Assembly: GCF_030913705.1 (NCBI RefSeq)
Contig: NZ_CP133190.1
Coordinates: forward strand, 4,799,501-4,863,500
Direction of reading: 5' to 3'
Length of the DNA: 64,000 bases
Source of the DNA: Anaerocolumna sp. MB42-C2
GTDB lineage: Bacteria; Bacillota; Clostridia; Lachnospirales; Lachnospiraceae
Below the pieces are notes generated by a model that had not been told where the DNA came from, did no database searches, and was given only the letters and a program-made list of their open reading frames with translations. This document shows positions 18,080 to 27,459 of the stretch, piece after piece (the first letter of the stretch is position 1; the number at the start of each line of letters is the position of its first letter). Position numbers and translations under genes: made by a program.

Positions 18080-18150
18080 TGAGAGAATCAATAGTTTTGC
18101 CGTTCTATTACTTGTTTATTATGACTCTATCAGGTTTTACCACAATAAAA

Positions 18151-18195
18151 ACAGGTCATACACAACTGCGGTTTCAAACATTTTGTATGACCTGT
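18151..18195. terminator. Bidirectional terminator-like hairpin between convergent genes
   Basis: ACAGGTCATAC (18151-18161) and GTATGACCTGT (18185-18195) form a perfect 11-bp stem in the gap between the carboxylesterase and the oppositely oriented GH31 gene. A third half-site, GCATGACCTGT, follows at 18200. Confidence 0.6.
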
Positions 18196-18223
18196 ATTTG
18201 CATGACCTGTATCAGAAGTTATA

Positions 18224-20215
18224 CTAATTGGAGACGGGATCAAATACCTGCAGTACTTCGCTTCCGTTTTTGATAAACGCAATAAATTCATGGATTTTTG
18301 CTGTTACCTTAACAGTTTTTCCGCCCTCATAAATCTGTCTGTCATTGATATTGACCCAGTTTCCACCCGGCAGATATACATGACGTTCGGTAATGCCCTG
18401 TTCCAGAATAGGGGCGAAGAGGATGTCTTCCCCGAACATATACTGGTCTTCAAGGGTATAACAATACTCGTCCTCATAAAAATCATAAAACATAGGGCGC
18501 ATAATAGGTGAACCTGTGGCAGCAGCAATATCCATATATTTTAAAATATAGGGTTTCAGACGTTCCCGCAATTCAATTATGTGTTTGATAATGGAATAGT
18601 TTTGATCGCCAAAACTCCAGATCTCATTATCCCCGCCGCTTTTTTCTTTAACTTCCGGATAGCGGTCCACCTGACCGGTCATGCGGCTTCTTGCACCATG
18701 AATTCGCATAACAGGACAGAATAAGCCGAATTGGAACCACCGGATAATAAGTTCACGAAAATAATCGCTTTCAATATTGCCGGAATGGAAGCCGCCGATA
18801 TCGCTGTTCCACCAGGGAATACCGCACATTGCCATGGATAGACCGCTGGTAAGACTTTGTCTAAGGGCAGCAAAGGTAGAAGGAATATCGCCGTTCCAGG
18901 CAAGAGCTCCAAAGCGTTGACTGCCTGGATAAGCTGCACGGGTAAGGGAGATGATTTCCTCTTCTCCTTCCGACTTGAGACCGTCGTAAAAAAGCTTGGT
19001 GTAATAATAAGGATAGAGAAGTGCCGTTTGTGCGCCGTTACCGGCATAAAAATGAAGGTTGTTAAACTGCTGGGGATGAACCTCAGGTTCTGCTTCATCG
19101 AGCCAAAAGGTCTTAATACCGTATTTATAATAGTTCTCTTTAATTTTACTCCAAACATAAGGACCTGTTTCCGGATTCGTGGGATCGATAAAGGTCTGCT
19201 GCCCATAGAAGTTAAAAATGCCGTATTGACCATTTTCTGTACGAACCAGCATATTTTCCTCTTCCATGACAGAATAGTTTTCACTGTTTGGATTGATGGT
19301 GGGCCAGACAGAAACTACAGGGCGGATTCCTAAGGCTTTTAGTTCCTGACACATGGCTTTTGGGTCGGGCCAATACCTGGGATCAAATTTCCATTCACCC
19401 TGTTCGGTCCAGTGAAAATAATCGATTACGATTGCAGCCAGAGGAATTCCTCTTTTATGATATTCTCTTGCTATTGCTAAGAGATCCTCCTGGCTTTCGT
19501 ATCGAAGCTTGCTTTGCCAGAAACCGGCAGCCCACCCAGGGAAAGCCGGAGCATATCCGGTTAGATCGCTGTAGGTTTTTAAGACATCGGCCGGACGTTT
19601 ACCGGTATAAATAAGATAATCAATCTGGTATGCATTCTCGGAGCACCAGAGAGTATGGTTACCGGTTGTTTCGCAGTATCCCGGTGAAGGATTGTTCCAC
19701 AAAAACCCGTAACCCAGTGAAGAATACAGAACCGGCAGCGTTGATTTGGTGTTGTAGTGGACAAGATTGCAGCTGCAGCCCTTTCTGTCAAACTGGTCTT
19801 CCTGTTCCTGACCAAGCCCATAGAAATGTTCACCTTTATTACTTTTAAAGATTGCCTTAACCTGATAATTATCTCCGCTTATATGGTTAAAACGTGTAAC
19901 AGGATCTCCTTCCTCTTTTGAACATAATATTTCTCGTCCATTACGATAATAAGTGATAACACTGGGTATCCAGCCGCCGCCGGCAATTATGGAAGCAGAG
20001 ATACTTCCGTTTGTAATGGTGGCTTGCTGTTCATCCCCTGTAATATGACAGTCATTTTTGGTAACAGGCGGCAGTAAGGTCCAGTTCTCACCTGAAATAG
20101 TACTGTTTCTGGTGGAACGATACCGCAGGCAGTTAATGCCGTAAGGTTCAATTATGGTAAGTTCGTCTTTTCTTCTAAATATTATTTTATCTGAGGAAAG
20201 TATAAGTTTACCCAT
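18224..20215 (-). CDS. GH31 alpha-glycosidase (alpha-xylosidase or alpha-glucosidase)
   Basis: Retaining alpha-glycosidase of family GH31, 663 residues from the chosen start. FYGLGQEQEDQFDRKG and the N-terminal beta-sandwich precede the barrel. TFWLDEAEPE contains the nucleophile (Asp373), and LAWNGDIPSTF contains the acid/base (Asp443). GIPWWNSDIGGF and WFQFGLFCPVMRIHG are further family signatures. The WLDEAEPE form of the nucleophile motif resembles alpha-xylosidase-type members, but that is only suggestive. ATG 20215 has AAGGAG upstream; an in-frame ATG at 20296 lacks a good site. No signal peptide. It is divergent from the AraC gene at 20440, a natural candidate for its regulator. Confidence 0.85.
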   Translation of the reverse strand: MGKLILSSDKIIFRRKDELTIIEPYGINCLRYRSTRNSTISGENWTLLPPVTKNDCHITGDEQQATITNGSISASIIAGGGWIPSVITYYRNGREILCSKEEGDPVTRFNHISGDNYQVKAIFKSNKGEHFYGLGQEQEDQFDRKGCSCNLVHYNTKSTLPVLYSSLGYGFLWNNPSPGYCETTGNHTLWCSENAYQIDYLIYTGKRPADVLKTYSDLTGYAPAFPGWAAGFWQSKLRYESQEDLLAIAREYHKRGIPLAAIVIDYFHWTEQGEWKFDPRYWPDPKAMCQELKALGIRPVVSVWPTINPNSENYSVMEEENMLVRTENGQYGIFNFYGQQTFIDPTNPETGPYVWSKIKENYYKYGIKTFWLDEAEPEVHPQQFNNLHFYAGNGAQTALLYPYYYTKLFYDGLKSEGEEEIISLTRAAYPGSQRFGALAWNGDIPSTFAALRQSLTSGLSMAMCGIPWWNSDIGGFHSGNIESDYFRELIIRWFQFGLFCPVMRIHGARSRMTGQVDRYPEVKEKSGGDNEIWSFGDQNYSIIKHIIELRERLKPYILKYMDIAAATGSPIMRPMFYDFYEDEYCYTLEDQYMFGEDILFAPILEQGITERHVYLPGGNWVNINDRQIYEGGKTVKVTAKIHEFIAFIKNGSEVLQVFDPVSN

Positions 20216-20359
20216 TGGTCTGCTCCTTATTTGATTGGTTTTAAAGTGTAGTTTGGCTGACGCTCTCGACACAAGCAAGAATGTGTCAAAGTACATTCTC
20301 TTTTATTGATCCGGTATCCGGTTCTGACTATACTATAGTAAAACTATAATTGTTTTTCT

Positions 20360-20388
20360 TTAACAAATTTGTGCAGTAATGGTACAAT
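20360..20388 (+). promoter_or_regulatory. Promoter for the AraC gene at 20440
   Basis: TTAACA (20360-20365), a 17-bp spacer and TACAAT (20383-20388) lie about 50 bp before the AraC start, in the divergent gap shared with GH31. Confidence 0.55.
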
Positions 20389-20439
20389 ATTGATATGCCC
20401 AATAAGTATGGGTGTTAGTACAAATATAGGAGGTATAGT

Positions 20440-21330
20440 ATGCCTGCGGAACAAAATTCTCTGCTGCTTGAGAGAGTAACACATAAAACTCAGTTTAGAG
20501 CAATATCATTTCATCATACGGTAAGTAATCCGAAAACGGAATTAGTTTTGTATCTTCATTGGCACAGTGAAGCGGAATTTCTTTTCCTTGAAAAAGGAGA
20601 AGCAATTTTTAAAATCGAAGAACAGGAATTTTATCTCCATGCCGGAGAAGCCATATTTATACCGCCGGATTTACTTCATTCGGCAAAGGGGATAAACGAA
20701 AGCGGCTGTGAATTTTATGCCATCGTTTTTTCATTGTCTTATTTGTTCGATTCCTGTGCGAATCCACAGTTTACAAGATATCTGCAGCCGGTAATCAATT
20801 ATGGCACCCGCTGTACCCTTCATCTTATTCCGGGAGTGCCCTGGCAAAAAGATATACTGGAAATGTTGAAAAGGATGTATGAAGAATCCCATAAGGTTCC
20901 GGAATACTGGGAACTTCAGATGTATGGCATGCTTCTTACGGTATGGCAGGGGTTGTACAATAACTACCTGTCCGGATTTGAGACGGATTGTCACTATAAG
21001 AAACTGTCCGAGCAGCTTTCTGAGACCTTAAGATATATACATGATTCTTATGGGGAAGACATTTCTTTAAATGAACTTGCTGCGTTATCTAATATGAGTG
21101 AGGGACAGTTCTGCCGTCTCTTTAAGAAACTGACCGGATTTACGCCCTTTGGTTATCTGAATCGGTACCGGATCATCAAAAGTTGTAAATATTTAACCGG
21201 TACAAACAAAAAAATTACAGAAATCGCAGCATTATGCGGTTTTAATAATATCAGTTATTATAACCGGGAATTCATCCGGTATATAAGGATTACACCCTCA
21301 GCTTACCGTAAAGGTAATCTGAATAGTTAA
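20440..21330 (+). CDS. AraC family regulator with N-terminal cupin domain
   Basis: A 296-residue sugar-responsive type regulator. The N-terminal cupin shows HWHSEAEFLFLEKGEAIF at about 41-58 and LHAGEAIFIPPDLLHS near 66-81, which forms the effector pocket. The C-terminal HTH domain includes ISLNELAALSNMSEGQFCRLFKKLTG and ends NISYYNREFIRYIRITPSAYRK. AGGAGG precedes the ATG. It is divergent from the GH31 gene and converges on the YesN gene. It likely activates GH31 or neighbouring hydrolases; the effector is unknown. Confidence 0.87.
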   Translation: MPAEQNSLLLERVTHKTQFRAISFHHTVSNPKTELVLYLHWHSEAEFLFLEKGEAIFKIEEQEFYLHAGEAIFIPPDLLHSAKGINESGCEFYAIVFSLSYLFDSCANPQFTRYLQPVINYGTRCTLHLIPGVPWQKDILEMLKRMYEESHKVPEYWELQMYGMLLTVWQGLYNNYLSGFETDCHYKKLSEQLSETLRYIHDSYGEDISLNELAALSNMSEGQFCRLFKKLTGFTPFGYLNRYRIIKSCKYLTGTNKKITEIAALCGFNNISYYNREFIRYIRITPSAYRKGNLNS

Positions 21331-21386
21331 ACTGCAATATAAACCTGGATGCTTATGATATGCCAAGGATTTTTGTTACTCTTTTT

Positions 21387-22175
21387 CTAAACTCCTTGTC
21401 CTGAGGGACCCCGGTTTTTACCAAGGTTATCCCTATAGTTTGCCGGGCTAACCCCCGTCACCTGCTTAAAGGATTTGCTAAAGTGGAAGGGATCGGTATA
21501 ACCGACCAGGTTCGCAACCATATTAATCGTTAGAGTATAGTCCCCCAGTAGCTGTTTGGCAGTATTAATCCGATAATTCTGTATATATTTTGAAGGTGTG
21601 ACATGAACATATTTTACAAATATTTTGGTCAGATAAGAAGGAGAAAAGGAAAAGTGGTCTGCTATCAAATTCAGATCGATGGGCTTTTGATAATTCTGTT
21701 CAATATACTTCTTAATAAGACCTGCGATTTCCTCAGAATTATAGGCAGGAGGTTTACCCACGGATTCTAACATCTCATGGGTTGATAGAAAGTTCTGCTC
21801 CAGTCTTTTTAACAAGGAAGATAATTCATCCAGGTTCACCGGTTTTAAAAGATATGCAAAAACACCGTATTCAATTGCAGATTTGGCATAGGCAAAATCG
21901 TCATGACCGCTTAAAATCACACACTTAATATAATTGTTATATTCTGCTATATGCTTTACCAATTCGATTCCATCCATGACCGGCATTTGTATATCGGTAA
22001 AGATTACATTGGGTGTCTGTTCTTTTATAAAGGCTAAGGCATCTTCTCCATTGGATTCAATACGAATAACCTTAAAATTCGGATTAACCATCTCAATATT
22101 CTTAGCAATATTTTTAGCTAGTAACTTTTCGTCTTCTACAACGACTACTGTAAAAATTTTAAGATCATTATTCAT
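21387..22175 (-). CDS. YesN-type response regulator (receiver plus AraC HTH)
   Basis: A 262-residue two-component response regulator. The receiver domain spans about 8-125, with acidic residues VEDE at 13-16 and the phosphoacceptor Asp61 in FTDIQMPVMDG. The AraC DNA-binding domain follows from about 155, with FSFSPSYLTKIFVKYVHVTP and FHFSKSFKQVTGVSPANYR. ATG 22175 is preferred to the in-frame ATG at 22190 because GGAGGG lies just upstream. Its start overlaps the stop of the kinase gene by 8 bp, indicating translational coupling. It probably switches on importer B, transcribed divergently beyond the kinase. Confidence 0.9.
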   Translation of the reverse strand: MNNDLKIFTVVVVEDEKLLAKNIAKNIEMVNPNFKVIRIESNGEDALAFIKEQTPNVIFTDIQMPVMDGIELVKHIAEYNNYIKCVILSGHDDFAYAKSAIEYGVFAYLLKPVNLDELSSLLKRLEQNFLSTHEMLESVGKPPAYNSEEIAGLIKKYIEQNYQKPIDLNLIADHFSFSPSYLTKIFVKYVHVTPSKYIQNYRINTAKQLLGDYTLTINMVANLVGYTDPFHFSKSFKQVTGVSPANYRDNLGKNRGPSGQGV

Positions 22176-24006
22176 TGTATTTCCCTCCAATTGTTAATAA
22201 AGCCCCGCCTGTCAAAAGATTGCTGATCCGGAATATGTGGCTGCCCTTATACAATAGCTTAAATCGAATATATATATTCATCAGTCCCATACCACGGATT
22301 TCTAAATTCGGCAGTAGTCCGGTTCTGTTAATTTCCTCGATTTTTTCATTCAGACTGTCGATTTCCTCCTGGCCAAAACCTGTGCCGTTATCAGAGATGG
22401 CTAACTCCCAATAGGTATTGGTAAGAGTACCGTTAATTGTGATTTTCCAGGGCGGTTTTATGGATTTGGTGGTAAATTTAATTGAATTTTCTACAATTAA
22501 TTGCAGACAAAGTTTTGGAAGCTTGATATCCAACATAGTATCCGGAATATTGATTTCATAAAGAAGATCGTTATCATACCGGATTTTCATGCACTCTAGG
22601 TAATCTATGGTGTTTTGAATTTCAAGCCTTAAAGGTACCATAAGTTCCTTGTCTGAGGAAATATACCGAAGGATATTTGATATATTCTGGCACATCAGGT
22701 GAATCTCCGAATCCATATGTTCATCTGCCATAGACTGTATGGTAGCCAGAGAATTGTAGAGGAAATGGGGATTCATCTGGGATTGCAGTGCAAGCATTCT
22801 GGACTGCATCTCCTGATTTTGCAGGGTTATTTCCCGTTCCATGGACTGCTGGGCTTTTTTCTGCATGGTAATTAAAGCGGAATACAGGGTATTAAATTCT
22901 ATAATATGAGTATCAATATCAGTAAAAACATTTTTTCCGGTATTTGACAGATCAAGCTTAAAGGATTGAACCTGTTTATAAATCTTTGTAATGGGTGTGG
23001 TAATGATATGTGCTGAGAGATAAGAAAGCAGCAACATAGCAAAAGCAATAATAATCAGTATTATGATATTGGCCTGGATATACTCATAAATCGGTCTTAA
23101 CAGGTTATTGTTACTAACGGCAATCGCTACGGTAAAGCCAGCATATTCCGTATGTTTATAAAACAGGTAAGTATTTTTATTATAACGGTGGGTATTGACC
23201 TCATCACCGTCCTGGGCGACCTTGCCGGTAGACAGTGTTCTAAAATATTCTGTATAGGAATTATCTGAAAAATCAGGATATATGCATTTGCCTGTCTGGT
23301 CATAAATATATATATTCTCATTGTAGGGTTTTGCGATGTTGTTAATTTTTTGAGTCAAAAAGGATATGGGGTTTTTCACTTCAATTATGCCCTGGGGTAT
23401 ATTATAGGCATTATAATACATTGCATATAAAGAGATAAAAGTAGCTCCATTATGATAAGAGTAAAAATTTTTAAGACGTTCATCTTTATCACTGGTCATT
23501 AGTCTATAATGATCGGAGGATATAAAGGTTTCATACCAGGGATAGTCTTTTACCGAAGCATTAGAGGCAGAAGTATCAAGACCTACGCCAAAGACACCTT
23601 TATCAAGGGAATACAGGTAAATCTGGACAACAGGACGGTTCGGCCCAATTATGGCAGTCAGCATATCAATGAGTATTTTGTTATTTTGGAGGCTGTTATA
23701 ATCCGTATTGCGGTCACCGGAGCTATCCGTATCAACAGATTTGATGTATTTTGTAAAACGCTCCTTTATCAAATTAGAATAGGCAATATTCTGAGCAACA
23801 GTATCCAGTGTTTTTGCCTCTTCATCCAGAAAGGCGGAGATGGTATTAACATTTTGGGAAATCAGTTTTTCTGCATTGGCTCTCAGCTTTTTTGATTCCG
23901 AAGTTAAGAAAAAAATCATGAAAATGCCTAAAACTGAAAATAATAAATAAAAGTACGTGTAAAACAGGATAGATTGAATGCTTCGTGTCTTTTTCTTTTT
24001 TATCAT
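22168..24006 (-). CDS. YesM-type sensor histidine kinase
   Basis: A 612-residue membrane kinase. Membrane segments at about 14-34 and 312-334 bracket a large extracellular sensing region. A HAMP-like stretch follows (TTPITKIYKQ). MNPHFLYNSL at 411-420 holds the phosphorylated His414 of the His_kinase family, and the ATPase domain shows LIVENSIKF and ISDNGTGFG. It should sense an extracellular sugar or the loaded binding protein and phosphorylate the overlapping YesN gene product. It lies back to back with importer B, the standard YesMN arrangement. Confidence 0.9.
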   Translation of the reverse strand: MIKKKKTRSIQSILFYTYFYLLFSVLGIFMIFFLTSESKKLRANAEKLISQNVNTISAFLDEEAKTLDTVAQNIAYSNLIKERFTKYIKSVDTDSSGDRNTDYNSLQNNKILIDMLTAIIGPNRPVVQIYLYSLDKGVFGVGLDTSASNASVKDYPWYETFISSDHYRLMTSDKDERLKNFYSYHNGATFISLYAMYYNAYNIPQGIIEVKNPISFLTQKINNIAKPYNENIYIYDQTGKCIYPDFSDNSYTEYFRTLSTGKVAQDGDEVNTHRYNKNTYLFYKHTEYAGFTVAIAVSNNNLLRPIYEYIQANIIILIIIAFAMLLLSYLSAHIITTPITKIYKQVQSFKLDLSNTGKNVFTDIDTHIIEFNTLYSALITMQKKAQQSMEREITLQNQEMQSRMLALQSQMNPHFLYNSLATIQSMADEHMDSEIHLMCQNISNILRYISSDKELMVPLRLEIQNTIDYLECMKIRYDNDLLYEINIPDTMLDIKLPKLCLQLIVENSIKFTTKSIKPPWKITINGTLTNTYWELAISDNGTGFGQEEIDSLNEKIEEINRTGLLPNLEIRGMGLMNIYIRFKLLYKGSHIFRISNLLTGGALLTIGGKYNE

Positions 24007-24319
24007 TATGGCTGTACACCTTTCATTTTATATGGCTTCTCGTAGCATATAATCTCTAAAACTGCTAATAAAAGAATATATGCCCGTAATCAGCGTAAAA
24101 TTGATCTTTGCACCCTGCTATGTATCGTTAATAGAATTTGAGACTTAAGGTAAAATTATTACATATATGAGACATAAAATATACATTCCAATAGCATAGT
24201 TTACAATCTATAATAAAGTCATAGCTTTTGGTTGTCAATAATGTATAATTAAATGCCGTGTTTTTCGTATTATTTGACAACAGGCTAAATTATTTATGAA
24301 AAAGAAAGGCAGGGGTATC
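24007..24319. promoter_or_regulatory. Divergent control region between the kinase and importer B
   Basis: A 313-bp AT-rich gap. TTCCAA (24186-24191), a 17-bp spacer and TATAAT (24209-24214) make a possible rightward promoter with a weak -35. Another TATAAT stands at 24244-24249. The weak -35 fits activation by the adjacent YesN protein. No clear operator repeat was found by eye. Confidence 0.35.
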
Positions 24320-25693
24320 ATGAGAGTGTGGAAAAAATTATTAGCGTTAGGGCTAGCAACAACAATGTTATTGTCACTGACAGCCTGCAGCAGCAAAGGT
24401 ACTGTGGAGGAACCAAAAGGAAATACAAGTACCGGAAACAAAGCTGAAACATCGGGGGATACATCAGCAGCGGATGATAAGAAACAGGACATAACAATAT
24501 CTATTATGGCAAGTCAGGATTGGGTTCAGGATGCCGAGCTGGAACTGGGCAAGAAATTTACCGAGAAAACCGGTATTAAAATTGATTACCAGATTGTTCC
24601 TTCGGATCAGTATAACAGCTTGCATATGACAAAACTGAATACTGGGGAATGCACAGATATATTTGCAGGACAGAGCGGTAAATTTGATATTCAGACTCAA
24701 TACAATGTTGAAAAGAATGCAGTTGATTTAAGCGGGGAAGGCTGGGCAAAGAATGTTGATACCTTAGCCGCAGCAGAATTAACAGTCAACAATGCTTTAT
24801 ATGGACAGCCGATACAGGATGTATCCTCTGTTTGGGCAGTAGCTTACAATAAACAGATATTCAGTGATCTGGGGCTTACGATACCGACAAATTATGAAGA
24901 GTTTAAAAAAGTCTGCGATGCTATTTTAGCAGCGGGAAAAACACCGATTTATGAATGTGTATCAGATGGCTGGCACCATGTTTTATGGTTCCCGGAAACT
25001 GCTGTCCAGGCAGAAGTAAAAACTCCAGGACTGGTTGATAAACTAAACAAGAACGAAACTACCTTTGCCCAGGATGACACTTTAAAGTTAATCCTCACTC
25101 AAATCAAAGATATGGTGGATAAAGGCTATTGGGGTGATAACTATATGTCAAACACCTATGCTGACGCCGGTAAGAATATTGCTTCCGGTGAGTATGTTAT
25201 GACAATAGCGAATCAGGGATTTGGTACGGAAGTAAACAAAGTTGATCAAAGCTTTAGTGCAGATAATATCGGTTACTTTGTAATGCCTTTAGCAGATAAC
25301 CAGACACTGAATGTGAATCCTTCCGGTCCTTCCAGATTTATCTATTCCGGCTCAAAGAATATAGAGGCAGCAAAACAGTATCTTGATTATATGGCTTCGG
25401 ATGAAAGTCTTGCATACTTAACCGAGAATGTTTCAAAGTTTAATAAACTGCCTTACAGCAATGCACCTTCAAAATATACGGATACAATTAAAAGTTTTTA
25501 TGACACCTATACCTCACAGGGAACTGTATTCCAGACCGCTGTAAAATATGTTAATCCACAGTGGATGGATATCGGCAGCAGCATTTCTGCTTTGCTATTA
25601 GGGGAAGCAACACCAGAGGAGGTTCTTAAACTCATTGACAAAAACAGGTCTGACCAGGCAATTACCGCAAAAGATCCGGCTTGGGCAAAATAG
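24320..25693 (+). CDS. Importer B: solute-binding lipoprotein
   Basis: Extracellular sugar-binding protein of the bacterial family 1 type. The signal peptide ends at LLSLTAC, with lipidation at Cys23, followed by a Ser/Thr/Asp linker to about residue 60. The mature domain (about 400 residues) contains WVQDAELELGKKFTEKTGIK near its start, typical of this fold. ATG 24320 follows AAAGGCAGGGG; an in-frame ATG at 24296 would extend the N-terminus by eight mostly basic residues. It is first in its operon, and a hairpin separates it from the permeases. Confidence 0.87.
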   Translation: MRVWKKLLALGLATTMLLSLTACSSKGTVEEPKGNTSTGNKAETSGDTSAADDKKQDITISIMASQDWVQDAELELGKKFTEKTGIKIDYQIVPSDQYNSLHMTKLNTGECTDIFAGQSGKFDIQTQYNVEKNAVDLSGEGWAKNVDTLAAAELTVNNALYGQPIQDVSSVWAVAYNKQIFSDLGLTIPTNYEEFKKVCDAILAAGKTPIYECVSDGWHHVLWFPETAVQAEVKTPGLVDKLNKNETTFAQDDTLKLILTQIKDMVDKGYWGDNYMSNTYADAGKNIASGEYVMTIANQGFGTEVNKVDQSFSADNIGYFVMPLADNQTLNVNPSGPSRFIYSGSKNIEAAKQYLDYMASDESLAYLTENVSKFNKLPYSNAPSKYTDTIKSFYDTYTSQGTVFQTAVKYVNPQWMDIGSSISALLLGEATPEEVLKLIDKNRSDQAITAKDPAWAK

Positions 25694-25707
25694 ATATAGG
25701 GATTTAA

Positions 25708-25731
25708 GGGGCTGCCGTAAAATGCAGCCCC
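25708..25731 (+). terminator. Intra-operon hairpin between binding protein and permeases
   Basis: GGGGCTGC and GCAGCCCC form a perfect 8-bp GC-rich stem with an 8-nt loop. There is no long T-run (GTTTATC), so it probably acts as a partial terminator or an mRNA 3'-end stabiliser, giving more binding protein than permease. Confidence 0.6.
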
Positions 25732-25756
25732 GTTTATCAGACAGGAGGAAACAGCA

Positions 25757-26635
25757 ATGAATAAGAATAAGATATACCCTATCTATTTTGTGTATGGTGC
25801 ACTCGCTTTATATATTGCTCTATTTGTTATTCCCAGTGTAATTGGAATTGGGTATTCCTTTACAGACTGGTCGGCATATTCAGATAAGTTAAAATTTGTA
25901 GGGTTAGATAATTTTAAAATGATTTTCTCATCGGATGAGGATTACCTGGCTATTATAACCAATACGCTGAAATTCACATTTACTACAACGATATTAAAAA
26001 ATCTATTAGGTCTGATATTAGCTTTATTACTTACGAAATCAATTAAGTTTTTAAATTTTCATAGAGGCATTATGTTTATGCCGTCCGTTCTATCCACTTT
26101 AATTATTGGTATGATTTTTAAGTCCATCCTCGATCCTTCAGGAGGGCTGTTAAACACCTTCTTAAGATCTGTCGGTTTGGATTTTTTAGCCGGTAAATGG
26201 CTGGTTACCTCAGAGCTGGCTTTTGGTTCTGTTATGGCGGTTGATATCTGGAGAGGCACAGGATATATCATGACTATCTTAATCGCCGGTATCCTCTCAA
26301 TTTCAGGTACTTATTACGAGGCTGCAAGTATAGACGGAGCAAACGGTTTTCAGAAATTCCGTTTTATAACCTTTCCGTTACTGCTTCCCACCCTGGCAAC
26401 TACTACGGTACTAAATATCATATACGGTCTTAAGGTATTTGATATGATCTATGCTCTGACAAACGGGGGACCGGGTAAAGCCACGACTGAAGTATTGTAT
26501 ACCGCGGTATTTAAAAGATTTGGTACCGGACAGTATGCAGCCGGTACGGCACTTTCTTCCGTAATGTTTGTTTTTATGGTTATAATCGGAACCTTTATGA
26601 TTAAAATAATGACAAAGAATGAGGTGGTTGAATAA
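25757..26635 (+). CDS. Importer B: ABC sugar permease, MalF/UgpA type
   Basis: A 292-residue CUT1 permease with six predicted membrane segments. The EAA loop YEAASIDGANGFQKFRFITF is at about 187-206. The segment YALTNGGPGKATTEVLYTAVF near the end is a family signature. AGGAGG precedes the ATG. Its TAA overlaps the next ATG as TAATG, so the two permeases are translationally coupled. Confidence 0.9.
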   Translation: MNKNKIYPIYFVYGALALYIALFVIPSVIGIGYSFTDWSAYSDKLKFVGLDNFKMIFSSDEDYLAIITNTLKFTFTTTILKNLLGLILALLLTKSIKFLNFHRGIMFMPSVLSTLIIGMIFKSILDPSGGLLNTFLRSVGLDFLAGKWLVTSELAFGSVMAVDIWRGTGYIMTILIAGILSISGTYYEAASIDGANGFQKFRFITFPLLLPTLATTTVLNIIYGLKVFDMIYALTNGGPGKATTEVLYTAVFKRFGTGQYAAGTALSSVMFVFMVIIGTFMIKIMTKNEVVE

Positions 26636-27459
26636 TGAAGCAAAAATTAGTAAGAGTACTCGTGGGTAATCTGACCGCCTGGATTATATCAATCATATCC
26701 ATGGCGCCGCTGCTCCTTATTTTATTCAATTCCTTAAAAGACAGTCAGAGTGCATCGGATATGAACTTAAAACTTCCGGCCTTTCCCATACAGTGGGAAA
26801 ACTTCTCTGTGGTCATAGAAAAAGGTAAATTGTTTGGCTCCTTTATAAACAGCTGCATTTATTCCTTGGGAAGTGTACTGTTATGCTGTCTGCTTTCATC
26901 CCTGGCGGCTTATGTGTTATCCAGGAACCGTACTAAACTTATGAATATTATCTATATGTTTATAGTCCTTGGAATCACCATGCCGGTTAACTATGTTGCC
27001 TTAACAAAAGTTATGATGTTTTTAAATTTAAATAACACGAGACTTGGGATAATATTATTATATACAGCAATGCAGCTTCCATTCTCCGTATTTTTAATCT
27101 ACAGTTTTGTAGCAAAAATACCGGTTGAACTGGATGAAGCAGGAGTCATAGACGGCTGCAAGCCTCTCAGACTATTTGCTTCAATTATACTTCCCCTTTT
27201 AAAACCTGCGGTGGCAACGGTATTCGTCCTTACCTTTTTGAATACCTGGAACGAATTTGTTTCCCCTTTGTATTTCCTAAGCAGTTCTGCCAAATGGCCG
27301 ATGACCCTGTCGGTATATAACTTCTTTGGCATGTATTTTAAGGACTGGAATCTGGTATGTGCGGATATTGTTATGACAAGTCTGCCGGTAATTATTATCT
27401 ATCTGTTAGGTCAGAAACATATTGTCTCTGGTATGACGGCCGGAGCGGTTAAAGGTTAA
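26635..27459 (+). CDS. Importer B: ABC sugar permease, MalG/UgpE type
   Basis: A 274-residue partner permease. The EAA-type loop is ELDEAGVIDGCKPLRLFASI, and the C-terminus HIVSGMTAGAVKG is typical. It starts within the stop codon of the preceding permease. Its 3' end overlaps the 3' end of the oppositely oriented AraC gene by 11 bp, leaving no room for an ordinary terminator between them. Confidence 0.9.
   Translation: MKQKLVRVLVGNLTAWIISIISMAPLLLILFNSLKDSQSASDMNLKLPAFPIQWENFSVVIEKGKLFGSFINSCIYSLGSVLLCCLLSSLAAYVLSRNRTKLMNIIYMFIVLGITMPVNYVALTKVMMFLNLNNTRLGIILLYTAMQLPFSVFLIYSFVAKIPVELDEAGVIDGCKPLRLFASIILPLLKPAVATVFVLTFLNTWNEFVSPLYFLSSSAKWPMTLSVYNFFGMYFKDWNLVCADIVMTSLPVIIIYLLGQKHIVSGMTAGAVKG

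Noticed and set aside
18857..19333. 158-codon plus-strand frame inside GH31
   Set aside because: It lies entirely antisense to a well-supported GH31 gene and has no family resemblance.
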